Assembly: GCA_903875215.1 (NCBI GenBank)
Contig: CAIQVH010000033.1
Location: 1-64,000 of the forward strand
Length of the DNA stretch: 64,000 nt
From: an uncultured Anaerolineae bacterium
Lineage (GTDB): Bacteria; Chloroflexota; Anaerolineae; Anaerolineales; Villigracilaceae
Direction of reading: 5' to 3'
In this document: piece after piece, positions 1 through 9,472 of the stretch
Layout: every line of letters starts with the position of its first letter
Numbering within the stretch: the first letter of the stretch is position 1
Notes under the pieces: model-generated
Seen by the model: the letters and a program-made list of their open reading frames with translations, nothing else
Databases searched by the model: none
What the model was told of the DNA's origin: nothing
Program-made: the position numbers and the translations under genes

Positions 1-1
1 C

Positions 2-145
2 GTGGAAATGGTGATGCCTGGTGACAACGTGAACCTGACGGTGGAGTTGATCGTGCCGGTGGCGTTGGAGCAGGGCTCAAAGTTCGCCATTCGTGAAGGT
101 GGCCTGACCGTGGGCGCCGGTGTTATCACCAAGATCATTCAATAG
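2..145 (+). CDS. tuf: Elongation factor Tu, C-terminal end (partial)
   Basis: Only the last 47 codons are inside the window; the 5' part lies upstream. The residues match the third beta-barrel domain of EF-Tu, including the family-typical ending [22 protein letters not shown]-Tu delivers aminoacyl-tRNA to the ribosomal A site as a GTP complex. The stop codon is 8 bp before rpsJ, so tuf is probably co-transcribed with the S10 cluster, as in many bacteria. Confidence 0.95.
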   Translation: MEMVMPGDNVNLTVELIVPVALEQGSKFAIREGGLTVGAGVITKIIQ

Positions 146-153
146 GTGACTTC

Positions 154-462
154 ATGACCAAACAAAAAATCCGTATCCGTCTTAAGGCTTACGATCATCG
201 TGTTCTTGACCAGTCAGCCAAGCGTATTGTTGAAACTGCTGAGCGGTCAGGTGCCCGAGTTGTGGGTCCTGTACCCTTGCCAAGCAAGAAAGAACGGTTT
301 ACAATACGTCGCTCGACTTTCATCGACAAAGACTCGCATGAGCACTTTGAAATTCGCACCCATAATCGTTTGATCGATGTCCTTGATCCTGATTCAAAGA
401 CGATTGACATGCTGATGCGATTGAACCTGCCTGCAGGCGTTGATATCGAGATCAAAATCTAA
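154..462 (+). CDS. rpsJ: 30S ribosomal protein S10
   Basis: 102 residues, the normal length for S10. The start [20 protein letters not shown] and the internal segment [20 protein letters not shown] are characteristic. S10 sits in the head of the small subunit and also acts in NusB-dependent antitermination. It follows tuf by 8 bp but, unusually, is separated from rplC by a structured 209-bp gap. Confidence 0.98.
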   Translation: MTKQKIRIRLKAYDHRVLDQSAKRIVETAERSGARVVGPVPLPSKKERFTIRRSTFIDKDSHEHFEIRTHNRLIDVLDPDSKTIDMLMRLNLPAGVDIEIKI

Positions 463-480
463 GTTTAGTTCGTTAAAAGG

Positions 481-521
481 TCTAACTGGCCTGACGGGCA
501 AGCGATGTCAGGCCAGTTAGA
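481..521 (+). promoter_or_regulatory. Perfect 15-bp stem-loop between rpsJ and rplC (candidate r-protein leader)
   Basis: Arms 481-495 and 507-521 are perfect inverted repeats around an 11-nt loop. No run of T follows, so it is not a standard intrinsic terminator. Further short stems follow at 557-576 (GGCTTT/AAAGCC) and 580-596 (GCAGT/ACTGC) before the rplC Shine-Dalgarno AAGGAG. The layout suggests an autoregulatory or processing element of the S10 operon; this role is inferred, not shown. Confidence 0.6.
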
Positions 522-671
522 TTGAATACGGCAGGGTAAGAGTCGTACTGTGCGTGGGCTTTAAAATAGAAAAGCCGCGGCAGTGGGGCTGACTGCTTTG
601 ACGGGAGATGATGCAGCCAAAGCCCTGGCTGACAGTCTCAAGAAAACTTTTTGTAAAGGAGAAAACCGAGG

Positions 672-1301
672 ATGTTGAAAGGGCTGATTGGAAAGAAGAT
701 CGGCATGACCCAGATCTTCGATGAACGTGGCGTGGCTTATCCCGTCACCTTGATCGAGGCTGGGCCTTGTTATGTTACCCAGATCCGACGTCCGGAGATC
801 GAAGGCTATTCCGCAGTGCAATTGGGCTTTGGCGAGACGCAACCCAAGCGTCTTACGGGTGGTGAATTGGGCCATCTGAAAGGTGCCAACCTGCCCCCTC
901 TGCATGTGTTGCGAGAATTCCGCACCAAGACTCCGGGCGTTGCTGTTGGTGACGTGGTAAAAGCGGACGTGTTTGCCCTGGGTGAACGCGTGGACGTGAT
1001 TGGCACCAGTAAAGGCAAGGGTTTTGCCGGGGGTGTGAAGCGCTACCACTTCAGCGGTGGTCCCAAAACGCATGGTCAGTCTGACCGTCATCGTGCGCCG
1101 GGCTCGAATGGCTCTGGCACCACGCCAGGCCGGGTTTACAAAGGCTCACGCCGCCCCGGGCACCTGGGTAGCGATCGCGTCACAGTGCAGAGCCTGAAGG
1201 TTGTCCTGGTCGATGTGGAACGCAACCTGATAGGCGTTCATGGCGCCGTTCCGGGTCCCAAAGGCGGCCTGGTGGTCATCAACGAGGCGCGCAAGCAGTA
1301 A
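672..1301 (+). CDS. rplC: 50S ribosomal protein L3
   Basis: 209 residues, normal for L3. It opens with MLKGLIGKKIGMTQIFDERG and carries the conserved GGPKTHGQSDRHRAPGS segment that reaches towards the peptidyl transferase centre. AAGGAG is placed just upstream of the ATG. It is the first gene of the long unbroken part of the S10 cluster, downstream of the stem-loop region. Confidence 0.98.
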   Translation: MLKGLIGKKIGMTQIFDERGVAYPVTLIEAGPCYVTQIRRPEIEGYSAVQLGFGETQPKRLTGGELGHLKGANLPPLHVLREFRTKTPGVAVGDVVKADVFALGERVDVIGTSKGKGFAGGVKRYHFSGGPKTHGQSDRHRAPGSNGSGTTPGRVYKGSRRPGHLGSDRVTVQSLKVVLVDVERNLIGVHGAVPGPKGGLVVINEARKQ

Positions 1302-1326
1302 TGCGCGATAAATGGAGTAAGACGCT

Positions 1327-1956
1327 ATGAAAGTCGACGTTTATAACATGGAAGGTCAGAAGGTTCAGCAGGTGGAATTGCCTGCGGCGATCTTCGAAGC
1401 CCCAATCAATGTGGATTTGATGCATCAGGCTTACATCCGTCAAATGGCGAATGCTCGTCTGGGAACGCATGATACCAAGGTCCGTGGTGAGGTTGCCGGC
1501 GGCGGGAAGAAGCCCTGGAAGCAAAAAGGCACCGGTCGCGCCCGCCAAGGTGGCAGCCGGGCGGCTCAGTGGGTGGGCGGTGGTCGAATTTTCACTCCGC
1601 ACCCCCGCAAATACACTCAGCGCATGCCGCTGAAGATGCGCCGCGCCGCTTTACGCTCGGCTCTTTCGGCTAAGGCTGCTGATGATGGGATTGTCGTGGT
1701 TGACAACCTGTCGATCGCCGAGCCGAAAACACGCTTGATGGCACAGGCGCTCAAGCGCCTGGTTGGCGAGTCTACTGCGTTGGTGGTTATTCCTGAAAAA
1801 TCGGCTTCTTACGATGTGGTTGCCCGTTCAACCAGTAACATCGCGGATGCCAAGGTCTTGCTGGCAGGGTATTTGAACATACGCGATCTCCTCACTTTTG
1901 AGAAGGTTGTGTTACCCCTGCAGGTGTTGGACGTTCTGAATGCTACTCTGGCATAG
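1327..1956 (+). CDS. rplD: 50S ribosomal protein L4
   Basis: 209 residues. The basic extended loop, with GGGKKPWKQKGTGRARQG and GGGRIFTPHPRKY, is the signature of L4 and lines the peptide exit tunnel. In enterobacteria L4 represses the S10 operon through its leader RNA; here the structured region before rplC is a possible target, which is only an inference. It lies between rplC and rplW. Confidence 0.98.
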   Translation: MKVDVYNMEGQKVQQVELPAAIFEAPINVDLMHQAYIRQMANARLGTHDTKVRGEVAGGGKKPWKQKGTGRARQGGSRAAQWVGGGRIFTPHPRKYTQRMPLKMRRAALRSALSAKAADDGIVVVDNLSIAEPKTRLMAQALKRLVGESTALVVIPEKSASYDVVARSTSNIADAKVLLAGYLNIRDLLTFEKVVLPLQVLDVLNATLA

Positions 1957-1965
1957 GAGGCGATC

Positions 1966-2268
1966 ATGACGACGCTTTATGAAGTTCTTCGCCGTCCGCT
2001 GATCACCGAGAAATCGAACTATCAGTCGAGCAAACTGAACCAGTATGCGTTTGAAGTTGCCCCCGAGGCGACGCGCACAATGGTGAAGGATGCGATCGAG
2101 ACGTTGTTCGATGTAAAAGTGGAAAGCGTCAATATTATCAACACGGCAGCCAAGCGCGGCCGGCGGGCACGCAGCCGCCGCTTGATGGTACGCCGCGCCG
2201 GGTATAAAAAGGCGATCATCACGTTGCAGGCTGGCCAAACTCTCCAGATTTTTGAGGGGGTGCAATAA
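1966..2268 (+). CDS. rplW: 50S ribosomal protein L23
   Basis: 100 residues, starting [19 protein letters not shown], with the basic [22 protein letters not shown] segment split by turns typical of L23. L23 lies at the tunnel exit and docks trigger factor and SRP. Its TAA stop overlaps the rplB ATG by one base, which points to translational coupling. Confidence 0.97.
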   Translation: MTTLYEVLRRPLITEKSNYQSSKLNQYAFEVAPEATRTMVKDAIETLFDVKVESVNIINTAAKRGRRARSRRLMVRRAGYKKAIITLQAGQTLQIFEGVQ

Positions 2269-3104
2269 TGGCTGTCAAGAAGTATAAACCGGTCACTCCT
2301 GGTCAGCGCGGCATGACGGGTTACACGTTTGAAGAAATTACCAAAACAGAACCCGAACGCTCGTTGATCGTTTCCATCACCAAGAAGGGCGGCCGAAATG
2401 CCTATGGGCGCGTAACAGTGCGCCATCAAGGCGGCGGCAGCAAGCGCTATGTTCGCCTGGTGGATTTCAAGCGGGACAAACGTGAAATTCCTGCCAAAGT
2501 TGCGGCGATTGAGTATGATCCGAACCGCACGGCCCGCCTGGCCCTGTTGAATTATGCCGATGGTGAGAAGCGTTACATCCTCGCCCCCCTGGGTTTGAAA
2601 GTTGGGGATACGGTGATTTCCAGCCCAACGGCAGAAATCCGTCCGGGCAATTGTCTGCCCATTTCCAACATCCCGGTTGGGACCATGGTCCACAACATTG
2701 AGATCAAGGAAGGCAAGGGCGGCCAACTGGTTCGTTCAGCGGGCGGGGCAGCACAACTCCTTGCCAAGGAAGGCGATTTTGCGCAAGTCCGCATGCCCTC
2801 CGGCGAAGTGCGCCTGATTCGTCAGAAGTGCTATGCCACGGTTGGCCAGGTTGGCAACTTGGATCACAGCAATATCAAGCTGGGCAAAGCCGGCCGCAAT
2901 CGCCATCTGGGCGTTCGCCCGACAGTCCGAGGTTCTGCGATGACCCCCCGCGACCATCCGCATGGTGGTGGTGAAGGCCGCCAGCCGATCGGCAAGCCCG
3001 GTCCGCGCACCCCATGGGGCAAGCCGACGCTGGGTTACAAGACCCGTAAGAATAAGCAGACGGACAAGTATATTGTCCGCCGTCGCAGCAAGACCAGCCG
3101 CTAA
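2268..3104 (+). CDS. rplB: 50S ribosomal protein L2
   Basis: 278 residues. The C-terminal [18 protein letters not shown] motif, with the histidine linked to peptidyl transfer, is diagnostic. The rest of the family core is present and of normal length. It overlaps the rplW stop by one base and precedes rpsS. Confidence 0.99.
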   Translation: MAVKKYKPVTPGQRGMTGYTFEEITKTEPERSLIVSITKKGGRNAYGRVTVRHQGGGSKRYVRLVDFKRDKREIPAKVAAIEYDPNRTARLALLNYADGEKRYILAPLGLKVGDTVISSPTAEIRPGNCLPISNIPVGTMVHNIEIKEGKGGQLVRSAGGAAQLLAKEGDFAQVRMPSGEVRLIRQKCYATVGQVGNLDHSNIKLGKAGRNRHLGVRPTVRGSAMTPRDHPHGGGEGRQPIGKPGPRTPWGKPTLGYKTRKNKQTDKYIVRRRSKTSR

Positions 3105-3133
3105 GGCGTGACAGGTAAACGAGGTACGAGACT

Positions 3134-3412
3134 ATGTCTAGATCTCTGAAGAAGGGGCCGTTCATTGCCCCCAAACTTTTGACAAAAATTGAAGCGATGA
3201 ACCAGCGCGGTGAAAAGAAAGTATTACGCACCTGGAGCCGCGCAAGTGTCATCTTCCCCCAGATGGTGGGGCATACCATTGCCGTGCATGATGGCCGCCG
3301 CCACGTGCCGATTTATATCACCGAGAACATGGTCGGGCACCGCCTGGGCGAATTTGCCCCGACGCGCACCTTCCGCGGCCATCTTTCGGAAAAGGCGACG
3401 AAAGGGAAGTAA
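3134..3412 (+). CDS. rpsS: 30S ribosomal protein S19
   Basis: 92 residues, starting [16 protein letters not shown], with the conserved [20 protein letters not shown] and [15 protein letters not shown] segments. S19 is in the head of the 30S subunit and binds 16S rRNA with S13. It is 3 bp from rplV. Confidence 0.98.
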   Translation: MSRSLKKGPFIAPKLLTKIEAMNQRGEKKVLRTWSRASVIFPQMVGHTIAVHDGRRHVPIYITENMVGHRLGEFAPTRTFRGHLSEKATKGK

Positions 3413-3415
3413 GCC

Positions 3416-3757
3416 ATGGCAGATATTCGCGCTCATTTGCGCTTCCTATCGATTTCCGCCCAGAAGACGCGCCTGATTGTGGACTTGGTGCGTGGCAAGA
3501 GCGCCAACGAGGCGCTGGATATGCTCCGCTTTGTGCCCAATGGCGCTGCGCAGCCTGTGTTGAAACTGCTCAAGTCGGCGGTGGCAAATGCAGAAGAAAA
3601 TTTTGGCATCAGCCGGGATGATCTGTATGTGGCTACGATATTCGCTGACGAAGCTCCCACCCGCAAGTGGCGCCGGTTTGGTGCGCGCGGCCGTTTCAAG
3701 CCGGTCCTGCGCCGTTCATCGCACGTCACTGTGATTTTGCGGGAACGCGAAGCCTAG
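3416..3757 (+). CDS. rplV: 50S ribosomal protein L22
   Basis: 113 residues, with the conserved helix QKTRLIVDLVRGKSANEAL and the loop GPTRKWRRFGARGRF-like segment (here APTRKWRRFGARGRF) that reaches into the exit tunnel and is the usual site of macrolide-resistance changes. Normal length. It sits between rpsS and rpsC. Confidence 0.98.
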   Translation: MADIRAHLRFLSISAQKTRLIVDLVRGKSANEALDMLRFVPNGAAQPVLKLLKSAVANAEENFGISRDDLYVATIFADEAPTRKWRRFGARGRFKPVLRRSSHVTVILREREA

Positions 3758-3772
3758 GAGTAAGGAGAAAAT

Positions 3773-4450
3773 ATGGGTCGTAAAGTTCATCCAATTGGTT
3801 TCCGTCTGGCTGTGAGCCGTGGTTGGCAAGGCCGCTGGTTCGCCGAAGGCAAGCAGTATCGCGATCAGCTTCAGCAGGATTTTGCCATTCGCGAACTGGT
3901 GCTGGAAATCTCACCCAAGGCCGGGGTTTCGCGTGTCGAAGTCGAACGCTATCCGAACAAGGTGAAAGTCACTGTTTATACTGCCAAACCGGGCATCCTG
4001 ATTGGGCGCAAGGGTGATGGCGCTAACAAGGTCCGCAAGGGTTTGCAGGATCTGGTTGGGAAAAAGGTGGATCTAGATATCAAGGAACTCTCCGCGCCAG
4101 ACACCGAAGCCTTCCTGATTGCCCGTAATATTGCTGATCAGCTGGAGCGTCGTATTGCCTACCGCCGCGCAATGAAGAAAGCCATGCAGTCGGCGATGCG
4201 CCAGGGTGCCCAAGGCATCAAGATTGAAGTCGCCGGACGGCTGGCGGGGGCTGAAATGGCCCGCACGGTCTGGCTGCGCGATGGCCGTGTGCCCCTGCAA
4301 ACGTTGCGCGCGGATATTGATTTCTCCCGCGCTGAAGCTCTGACCACTTATGGCCGCATTGGGATTAAGGTGTGGGTTTATAAGGGTGAGATGAAGCAGG
4401 ATGTGGAAGAGAAAATTGAATCCACTGAAGGCGTGTACGTCAGCGAGTAA
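3773..4450 (+). CDS. rpsC: 30S ribosomal protein S3
   Basis: 225 residues. The start MGRKVHPIGFRLAVSRGWQG and the KH-domain GILIGRKGDGANKVRKGL are typical. S3 forms part of the mRNA entry site. A good SD (AAGGAG) precedes the ATG. The gene follows rplV by 15 bp. Confidence 0.98.
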   Translation: MGRKVHPIGFRLAVSRGWQGRWFAEGKQYRDQLQQDFAIRELVLEISPKAGVSRVEVERYPNKVKVTVYTAKPGILIGRKGDGANKVRKGLQDLVGKKVDLDIKELSAPDTEAFLIARNIADQLERRIAYRRAMKKAMQSAMRQGAQGIKIEVAGRLAGAEMARTVWLRDGRVPLQTLRADIDFSRAEALTTYGRIGIKVWVYKGEMKQDVEEKIESTEGVYVSE

Positions 4451-4481
4451 TCGCCCAAGCCTGTGAAAAGAGGTTGTTGCT

Positions 4482-4907
4482 ATGTTAATGCCGAAACGTG
4501 TTAAGTGGCGCAAGCAAATGCGCGGCCGCATGAAGGGCAAAGCCCTGCGCGGCGCTGAAGTAAGTTTTGGTGAATGGGGCCTGCAGGCCCTAGAGCCAGG
4601 CTGGGTGACTGCTCGCCAGATTGAAGCGGCGCGGCGCGCGATTGTGCGCGAAATGAAGCGGCGTGGTAAAGTCTGGATTCGCATTTTCCCTGCCAAGCCG
4701 TATACCCAGCGGGCGGCAGAAACCCGCATGGGCAAGGGCAAAGGTAACGTGGAATACTATGTTGCTGTAGTCAAGCCCGGCCGCATGATGATCGAAGTGG
4801 GCGGTATGTCGCCGGAAGAAGCCTTGAAGGCGCTGAAAATGGCCCAGTACAAATTCTCGATCCGAACCAAGATTGTCATCCGCCATGGGGCGGGAGCAGG
4901 AGAGTAA
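4482..4907 (+). CDS. rplP: 50S ribosomal protein L16
   Basis: 141 residues. The start [19 protein letters not shown] and the internal [12 protein letters not shown]-like segment ([20 protein letters not shown]) match L16, which binds near the A-site tRNA. AGAGG lies 8 bp before the first ATG, which supports it over the ATG two codons later. Confidence 0.98.
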   Translation: MLMPKRVKWRKQMRGRMKGKALRGAEVSFGEWGLQALEPGWVTARQIEAARRAIVREMKRRGKVWIRIFPAKPYTQRAAETRMGKGKGNVEYYVAVVKPGRMMIEVGGMSPEEALKALKMAQYKFSIRTKIVIRHGAGAGE

Positions 4908-4910
4908 GGA

Positions 4911-5108
4911 ATGAAGGCGAAAGAAATCCGAGCCCTTGCTGCCGATGAGATCAAGGCCAAGATTGCTGATACGCGCGAAGAATTGATGAAGTTGCGCTTC
5001 CAGCAGGTCACCGGCCAGTTGACTGATACCAGTCGTCTGCGCACGCTTCGGCGTGAGATTGCCCGGATGGAGACCATCCTGGCCGATGCGCAGAAGGCGA
5101 CTAAATAG
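4911..5108 (+). CDS. rpmC: 50S ribosomal protein L29
   Basis: 65 residues, a two-helix protein with the typical [20 protein letters not shown] start and [13 protein letters not shown] core. L29 lies beside L23 at the tunnel exit. It is 3 bp after rplP and 11 bp before rpsQ. Confidence 0.97.
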   Translation: MKAKEIRALAADEIKAKIADTREELMKLRFQQVTGQLTDTSRLRTLRREIARMETILADAQKATK

Positions 5109-5119
5109 GAAGGTGCAGC

Positions 5120-5392
5120 ATGAATACTCGTCGTCGCATGACTGGTGTCGTCACCAGCAATAAAATGCAAAAGACCGTGGTGGTTGAGATCTCCCGCAGC
5201 TATCGCCACCCGATCTACAAGAAAGTAGTTCACCGCTCAAAGCGCGTGAAGGCTCATGATGAACTGGGTTGTCAGATTGGCGATGAAGTTCAGATTGTCG
5301 AGAGCCGGCCGTTGTCTGCGGAGAAGCGCTGGGTGGTGGAAATCATCGTCAAGCGTGAAACGAAAACTGCCGATGCCGGCGTGGAGGTATAG
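5120..5392 (+). CDS. rpsQ: 30S ribosomal protein S17
   Basis: 90 residues. The OB-fold core begins [20 protein letters not shown] and includes [19 protein letters not shown], both hallmarks of S17. S17 binds 16S rRNA early in assembly. It is 2 bp from rplN. Confidence 0.97.
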   Translation: MNTRRRMTGVVTSNKMQKTVVVEISRSYRHPIYKKVVHRSKRVKAHDELGCQIGDEVQIVESRPLSAEKRWVVEIIVKRETKTADAGVEV

Positions 5393-5394
5393 TC

Positions 5395-5766
5395 ATGATC
5401 CAGCAGGAGACTCGTCTCAAAGTTGCTGATAACTCCGGCGCTCGTGAGCTGTTGGTCATCCATGTGATGGGTGGCTCGACTCGCAGGTACGGCGGGATTG
5501 GTGATATTGTGGTGGCCACAGTCAAATCTGCGGCACCGCAGGGTGCAGTCAAGAAAAGTGAAATCGTCAAGGCGGTCATCGTGCGCACAGCCAAGGAATG
5601 GCGCCGCGAGGATGGTTCTTACATTCGCTTTGATGACAACGCCGCCGTTATTCTCGATACAGACGGCCAGAATCCGAAGGGCAGCCGTATCTTCGGCCCA
5701 GTGGCGCGCGAACTGCGCGAAAAGGGTTTCATGAAGATCGTTTCGCTGGCTCCGGAAGTTCTCTAG
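5395..5766 (+). CDS. rplN: 50S ribosomal protein L14
   Basis: 123 residues, starting [20 protein letters not shown], with the conserved [20 protein letters not shown] end. L14 contacts the 30S subunit and is a binding site for RsfS. First gene of the classical spc cluster. Length is standard. Confidence 0.99.
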   Translation: MIQQETRLKVADNSGARELLVIHVMGGSTRRYGGIGDIVVATVKSAAPQGAVKKSEIVKAVIVRTAKEWRREDGSYIRFDDNAAVILDTDGQNPKGSRIFGPVARELREKGFMKIVSLAPEVL

Positions 5767-5785
5767 GCCAGTGTGGAGTGAAGCC

Positions 5786-6118
5786 ATGAATGTAAAAATC
5801 CGCAAGGGTGATACGGTTGAAATTATCAGCGGGAGCCTTGAAGAAAAAGGCAAACGCGGCGAGGTGATCCGGGTTGATCCGCAGGAGCGCCGCGTCGTGG
5901 TGCAAGGCATCAATATCCGCACCAAGCATCAGAAGCAGACCCAGACCCGCCAGGGACGCAACTTGAACCCGGGGCGCATCAAATTTGAGGGGCCGATTGA
6001 CATCTCGAATGTGATGCTGGTTTGTCCGAAGTGCAGTACGCCTTCCCGCGTGGGTGTTTCACGCGATGAGAGTGGAACGCATCGTGTTTGCAAGCACTGC
6101 CAGGCTTTGATTGACTAA
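5786..6118 (+). CDS. rplX: 50S ribosomal protein L24
   Basis: 110 residues from the ATG at 5786, which has GGAGTG upstream; an in-frame GTG at 5771 has no such site and would add only five residues. The KOW motif is in [20 protein letters not shown]. The C-terminal half has two CxxC pairs (CPKC and CKHC), so this is a zinc-binding type of L24. L24 starts 50S assembly. Confidence 0.96.
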   Translation: MNVKIRKGDTVEIISGSLEEKGKRGEVIRVDPQERRVVVQGINIRTKHQKQTQTRQGRNLNPGRIKFEGPIDISNVMLVCPKCSTPSRVGVSRDESGTHRVCKHCQALID

Positions 6119-6149
6119 AGGCATTGCCTGGACAGGAGAGCAAAAGAAT

Positions 6150-6695
6150 ATGAATAGAATGCAAGAACGTTATACTCAAGAGGTTGTCCCGGCCCTGCAG
6201 AACGCCTTCAATTACCGGAACGTTATGGAAGTTCCGCGGATTCAGAAGGTGGTGGTCAATATTGGTCTGGGCGAAGCCATGGGAAATCCCAAGGCGTTGG
6301 AAGCCGCGGTGACTGACCTGACGACTGTGACTGGCCAGAAGCCGATTTTGACCAAGTCGCGCAAAAGCATTGCAAATTTCAAGCTGCGCGAAGGGGTCAT
6401 CATTGGGGCCAAAGTCACGCTGCGCGGAGATCGCATGTGGGCATTCCTTGATCGCCTGATCAATGTGGCGTTGCCCCGCGTGCGCGACTTCCGGGGTGTC
6501 TCACCGGATGCTTTTGACGGTCGTGGTAACTATACTCTGGGCCTGCGTGATCAGTTGATCTTCCCGGAAATTGAATACGATAAGATCGACAAGCTGCGCG
6601 GCATGGAGATCACAATTGTGACGACTGCCAAGAACGATGAGCATTCACGAGCGATGCTCCGGTTCTTTGGGATGCCTTTCAGGAAGGAAGCATAA
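6150..6695 (+). CDS. rplE: 50S ribosomal protein L5
   Basis: 181 residues from the ATG at 6150, which follows GGAGAG; an earlier in-frame ATG at 6111 overlaps rplX and gives an extra 13 residues not seen in the family. The core [16 protein letters not shown] and [20 protein letters not shown] are diagnostic. L5 binds 5S rRNA. Confidence 0.97.
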   Translation: MNRMQERYTQEVVPALQNAFNYRNVMEVPRIQKVVVNIGLGEAMGNPKALEAAVTDLTTVTGQKPILTKSRKSIANFKLREGVIIGAKVTLRGDRMWAFLDRLINVALPRVRDFRGVSPDAFDGRGNYTLGLRDQLIFPEIEYDKIDKLRGMEITIVTTAKNDEHSRAMLRFFGMPFRKEA

Positions 6696-6698
6696 GTT

Positions 6699-6881
6699 AT
6701 GGCGAAGAAATGCATGACCTATCGTGAAATGCGCCGGAAATACCCGACTCGCGTGCGCAACCGCTGCAATCGCTGCGGCCGCCCGCGCGGATACATTCGT
6801 CGCTTTGGACTATGCCGGATTTGCTTCCGTGAGTTGGCCCTGGAAGGCAAGATTCCCGGTGTCGTAAAGTCGTCCTGGTGA
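6699..6881 (+). CDS. rpsZ: 30S ribosomal protein S14, zinc type
   Basis: 60 residues, the short zinc-binding form of S14. Two CxxC pairs are visible in [11 protein letters not shown] and [10 protein letters not shown]. Starts [20 protein letters not shown] and ends IPGVVKSSW as in the family. It is placed 3 bp after rplE, as in Gram-positive bacteria. Confidence 0.97.
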   Translation: MAKKCMTYREMRRKYPTRVRNRCNRCGRPRGYIRRFGLCRICFRELALEGKIPGVVKSSW

Positions 6882-6900
6882 GCCGGGTGGAGGTGCTTAA

Positions 6901-7314
6901 ATGAGCGTTACAGATCCGATTGCTGATATGCTGACCCGCATCCGGAATTCCGTGATGACCGGACAGCCCATGGTGGCGATGCCGCATTCGAAAGTGAAGG
7001 CGGAAATTGCCAAGATCATGAAAGAAGAAGGTTACCTCGAAGGTTTTGAGGTTGCCGACGGTGAAATTCCGGGACAGAAGGTTCTACGCATCAAGATCAA
7101 GTATATCGGCGAGCGCCGCGAGCGCAAGTCGGTCTTGTCTGGTCTGGTGCGTGTCAGCCGCCCGGGGCGCCGTGTTTATACCAAAAAACAGGATATCCCG
7201 TGGGTGCTTTCGGGGATGGGTGTTGCCATTCTCTCGACCCCTAAAGGGATTATGACAGGTCAGCGTGCGCGCCAGTTGGGCGTGGGCGGTGAAATCCTGT
7301 GTAAAGTCTGGTAA
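6901..7314 (+). CDS. rpsH: 30S ribosomal protein S8
   Basis: 137 residues, starting MSVTDPIADMLTRIRNSVMT and ending ARQLGVGGEILCKVW, both typical of S8. S8 binds the 16S rRNA central domain and in E. coli represses the spc operon through the L5 region. Slightly longer than the usual 130-133 residues. Confidence 0.98.
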   Translation: MSVTDPIADMLTRIRNSVMTGQPMVAMPHSKVKAEIAKIMKEEGYLEGFEVADGEIPGQKVLRIKIKYIGERRERKSVLSGLVRVSRPGRRVYTKKQDIPWVLSGMGVAILSTPKGIMTGQRARQLGVGGEILCKVW

Positions 7315-7325
7315 GGAGGATTGCC

Positions 7326-7874
7326 GTGTCTCGTATTGGACGTTTGCCCATTACAATTCCCGCCAGCGTCAAGGTGGATTTGAGCGGCAGTTCGGTGGTC
7401 GTCAAAGGCCCGAAAGGCGAAATGCAGCGGACTTTTTCCCCGCTGATTGATATCGCCATGGAAAATGGCTTGATTACCATCACCCGCCGCTCCGACAATC
7501 CTGCCGAACGCGCTTTGCATGGGACAACTCGTGCTGTATTGAATAACATGGTCCGGGGCGTCAGCGCAGGTTTTACGCGCATCCTGGAATGGGATGGGGT
7601 TGGTTACCGCGCAGAAATGAGCGGCCCCACTCTGATGCTCTATATGGGCTATTCTCACCCGGTTAAATTTGAACCTCCGCAGGGTATTTCCTTTGAAGTG
7701 GACCTAAAGGCCCGCCAGATCAAAGTTAATGGCTATGACAAGGAAGTGGTTGGTCAAACTGCGGCTGAGATTCGCGAAATCCGCCCGGTGGAACCCTACC
7801 TGGGTAAGGGCTTGCATTATCAGGGCGAGAAAATCCGCCGTAAAGCCGGCAAGTCTGGGAAAGGGAAGAAATAA
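7326..7874 (+). CDS. rplF: 50S ribosomal protein L6
   Basis: 182 residues from a GTG start at 7326 with AAGGAGG upstream. MSRIGRLPITIPASVKVDLS and the C-terminal GKGLHYQGEKIRRKAGKSGK are characteristic. L6 stabilises the sarcin-ricin region. It is followed 3 bp later by rplR. Confidence 0.98.
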   Translation: MSRIGRLPITIPASVKVDLSGSSVVVKGPKGEMQRTFSPLIDIAMENGLITITRRSDNPAERALHGTTRAVLNNMVRGVSAGFTRILEWDGVGYRAEMSGPTLMLYMGYSHPVKFEPPQGISFEVDLKARQIKVNGYDKEVVGQTAAEIREIRPVEPYLGKGLHYQGEKIRRKAGKSGKGKK

Positions 7875-7877
7875 CCT

Positions 7878-8243
7878 ATGGCTAAGAATACTCGTTCTGC
7901 CGCTCGTGAGAAGCGTCATCTGCGGGTTCGCAAGAAAGTTTTTGGAACCCCCGAATGCCCTCGCTTATGCGTCTTCCGCAGCGTTAGCGAAATTTATGCT
8001 CAGGTGATTGATGATGTTGAAGGGACGACCCTTGTCTCAGCTTCCAGCATCGACAAGGAACTGCGTGCCAAGTTGGAGAGCCTGAAAAAATCAGAGCAGG
8101 CCACCCTGGTTGGTAAAACAATCGCTGAGCGCGCCAAAGTCAAAGGGATTGATGCGGTCGTTTTCGATCGCGGCGGCTTCCGTTATATGGGCCGGATCAA
8201 AGCCTTGGCAGATGGTGCGCGCGAAGGCGGGCTGAAATTCTAA
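7878..8243 (+). CDS. rplR: 50S ribosomal protein L18
   Basis: 121 residues with a basic N-terminus and the typical [18 protein letters not shown] and [20 protein letters not shown] segments. L18 binds 5S rRNA with L5. Standard length and place. Confidence 0.98.
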   Translation: MAKNTRSAAREKRHLRVRKKVFGTPECPRLCVFRSVSEIYAQVIDDVEGTTLVSASSIDKELRAKLESLKKSEQATLVGKTIAERAKVKGIDAVVFDRGGFRYMGRIKALADGAREGGLKF

Positions 8244-8261
8244 GGCTCAATGGAGAACGCT

Positions 8262-8798
8262 ATGTCGGAATATGAAAATAAGGAAATGGATTCACAGGAA
8301 CAACTCGACGAGCGCGTCATTGAGATCGCCCGCGTCGCGAAGGTTGTAAAAGGTGGCCGCCGCTTCCAGTTCCGAGTCACTGTCGTGATTGGGGATGGGC
8401 ATGGAAAGGTTGGAATGGGCGTCGGCAAGGCGAATGCTGTGCCGGATGCCATGCGAAAGGCTACGGAACATGCTCGCAAAGATCTGCGCCATGTGTTCAC
8501 CATGGGCACCACCATTCCGCATGAAGTGATCGGGCGGGTGGCCGGCGCAAAGATTTTACTCAAACCGGCTTCCCCCGGGACGGGTGTTATCGCGGCCGGC
8601 GGCGTGCGCGCCGTGCTTGAAGCCGCGGGCGTGCGTGATATCCTGACCAAATCGCTCGGTTCTGCCAATGTACTTAATGTGGTCATGGCCACATTCCAGG
8701 CGCTCGATTCGCTCAAATCGCCTGCCCAGGAAGCAGCCCGGCGCGGGAAACCCGTCGAAGAGCTGTTGCCTTTCTGGGAACGGAGGAAGCATGCCTAA
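8262..8798 (+). CDS. rpsE: 30S ribosomal protein S5
   Basis: 178 residues from the ATG at 8262, which has GGAG six bases upstream; an ATG at 8250 is in frame but has a weaker site and would add four residues. [20 protein letters not shown] and the [20 protein letters not shown] loop are diagnostic. S5 is involved in decoding accuracy. The end overlaps rpmD by 8 bp. Confidence 0.97.
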   Translation: MSEYENKEMDSQEQLDERVIEIARVAKVVKGGRRFQFRVTVVIGDGHGKVGMGVGKANAVPDAMRKATEHARKDLRHVFTMGTTIPHEVIGRVAGAKILLKPASPGTGVIAAGGVRAVLEAAGVRDILTKSLGSANVLNVVMATFQALDSLKSPAQEAARRGKPVEELLPFWERRKHA

Positions 8799-8985
8799 GA
8801 AAACTGAAAAAAAGACCTTGCGCGTTACGCTGGTCAAGAGCCCGATCGGGTTTCCTGAACCGCAGAAGCGCACCGTCAAAGCATTGGGTTTGCATCACAT
8901 GAACCAAACCATTGAGCATGACGATACTCCCGCCTTGCGGGGGATGCTCAAAACCGTTATTCATCTCCTTCAGATTGAAGAGTAG
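8791..8985 (+). CDS. rpmD: 50S ribosomal protein L30
   Basis: 64 residues from an ATG that overlaps the rpsE end and is preceded by [26 protein letters not shown] and [20 protein letters not shown] match L30. The reading frame stays open further upstream inside rpsE, but the SD and family length fix this start. Confidence 0.96.
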   Translation: MPKKTEKKTLRVTLVKSPIGFPEPQKRTVKALGLHHMNQTIEHDDTPALRGMLKTVIHLLQIEE

Positions 8986-8993
8986 GAGCAACA

Positions 8994-9449
8994 ATGAAAC
9001 TCCACGATCTGATTCCTAATCCGGGCTCCAAAAAAGAGCACAAGCGCGTCGGGCGTGGTATCTCGGCCGGGCAGGGTAAAACCGCCGGTCGCGGTACCAA
9101 AGGTGCGGGTTCTCGTTCTGGTGAAGAAGGTCACCTGTATCACCAGGGCGGTAACTTGCCGTTTTTCCGCCGTCTGCCTTTCATGCGCGGTGAAGGTTTC
9201 ACTCCGCCTTTCCAGGTGGAATATAACGAAGTCAATCTCGACCAGCTGGCGGCTTTCAAGGCTGGCGCAGAAGTAACCCCCGAGGCGCTGGCGGGCGTCA
9301 GCCTGTTGCGTGATTCCCGCAACCCGGTTGTCCTCCTCGGCCGGGGTGAGATTAATGTCGCTCTGAAAGTGCGCGTCCATCGGGTTTCGGCCGGCGCCAA
9401 GAGCAAGATCGAAGCCGCTGGCGGCTCCGTTGAGTTGATCGAAGGCTAA
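8994..9449 (+). CDS. rplO: 50S ribosomal protein L15
   Basis: 151 residues. The glycine/arginine-rich N-terminus (KRVGRGISAGQGKTAGRGTK) and FFRRLPFMRGEGFTPPF are typical of L15, a late-assembly protein. It is 8 bp after rpmD and 23 bp before secY. Confidence 0.98.
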   Translation: MKLHDLIPNPGSKKEHKRVGRGISAGQGKTAGRGTKGAGSRSGEEGHLYHQGGNLPFFRRLPFMRGEGFTPPFQVEYNEVNLDQLAAFKAGAEVTPEALAGVSLLRDSRNPVVLLGRGEINVALKVRVHRVSAGAKSKIEAAGGSVELIEG

Positions 9450-9472
9450 TTCTCCTTCAGGAGTCCTGACCT

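Noticed and set aside
523-551. Promoter TTGAAT-N17-TACTGT between rpsJ and rplC
   Set aside because: The -10 matches at only three of six positions; not strong enough to call.
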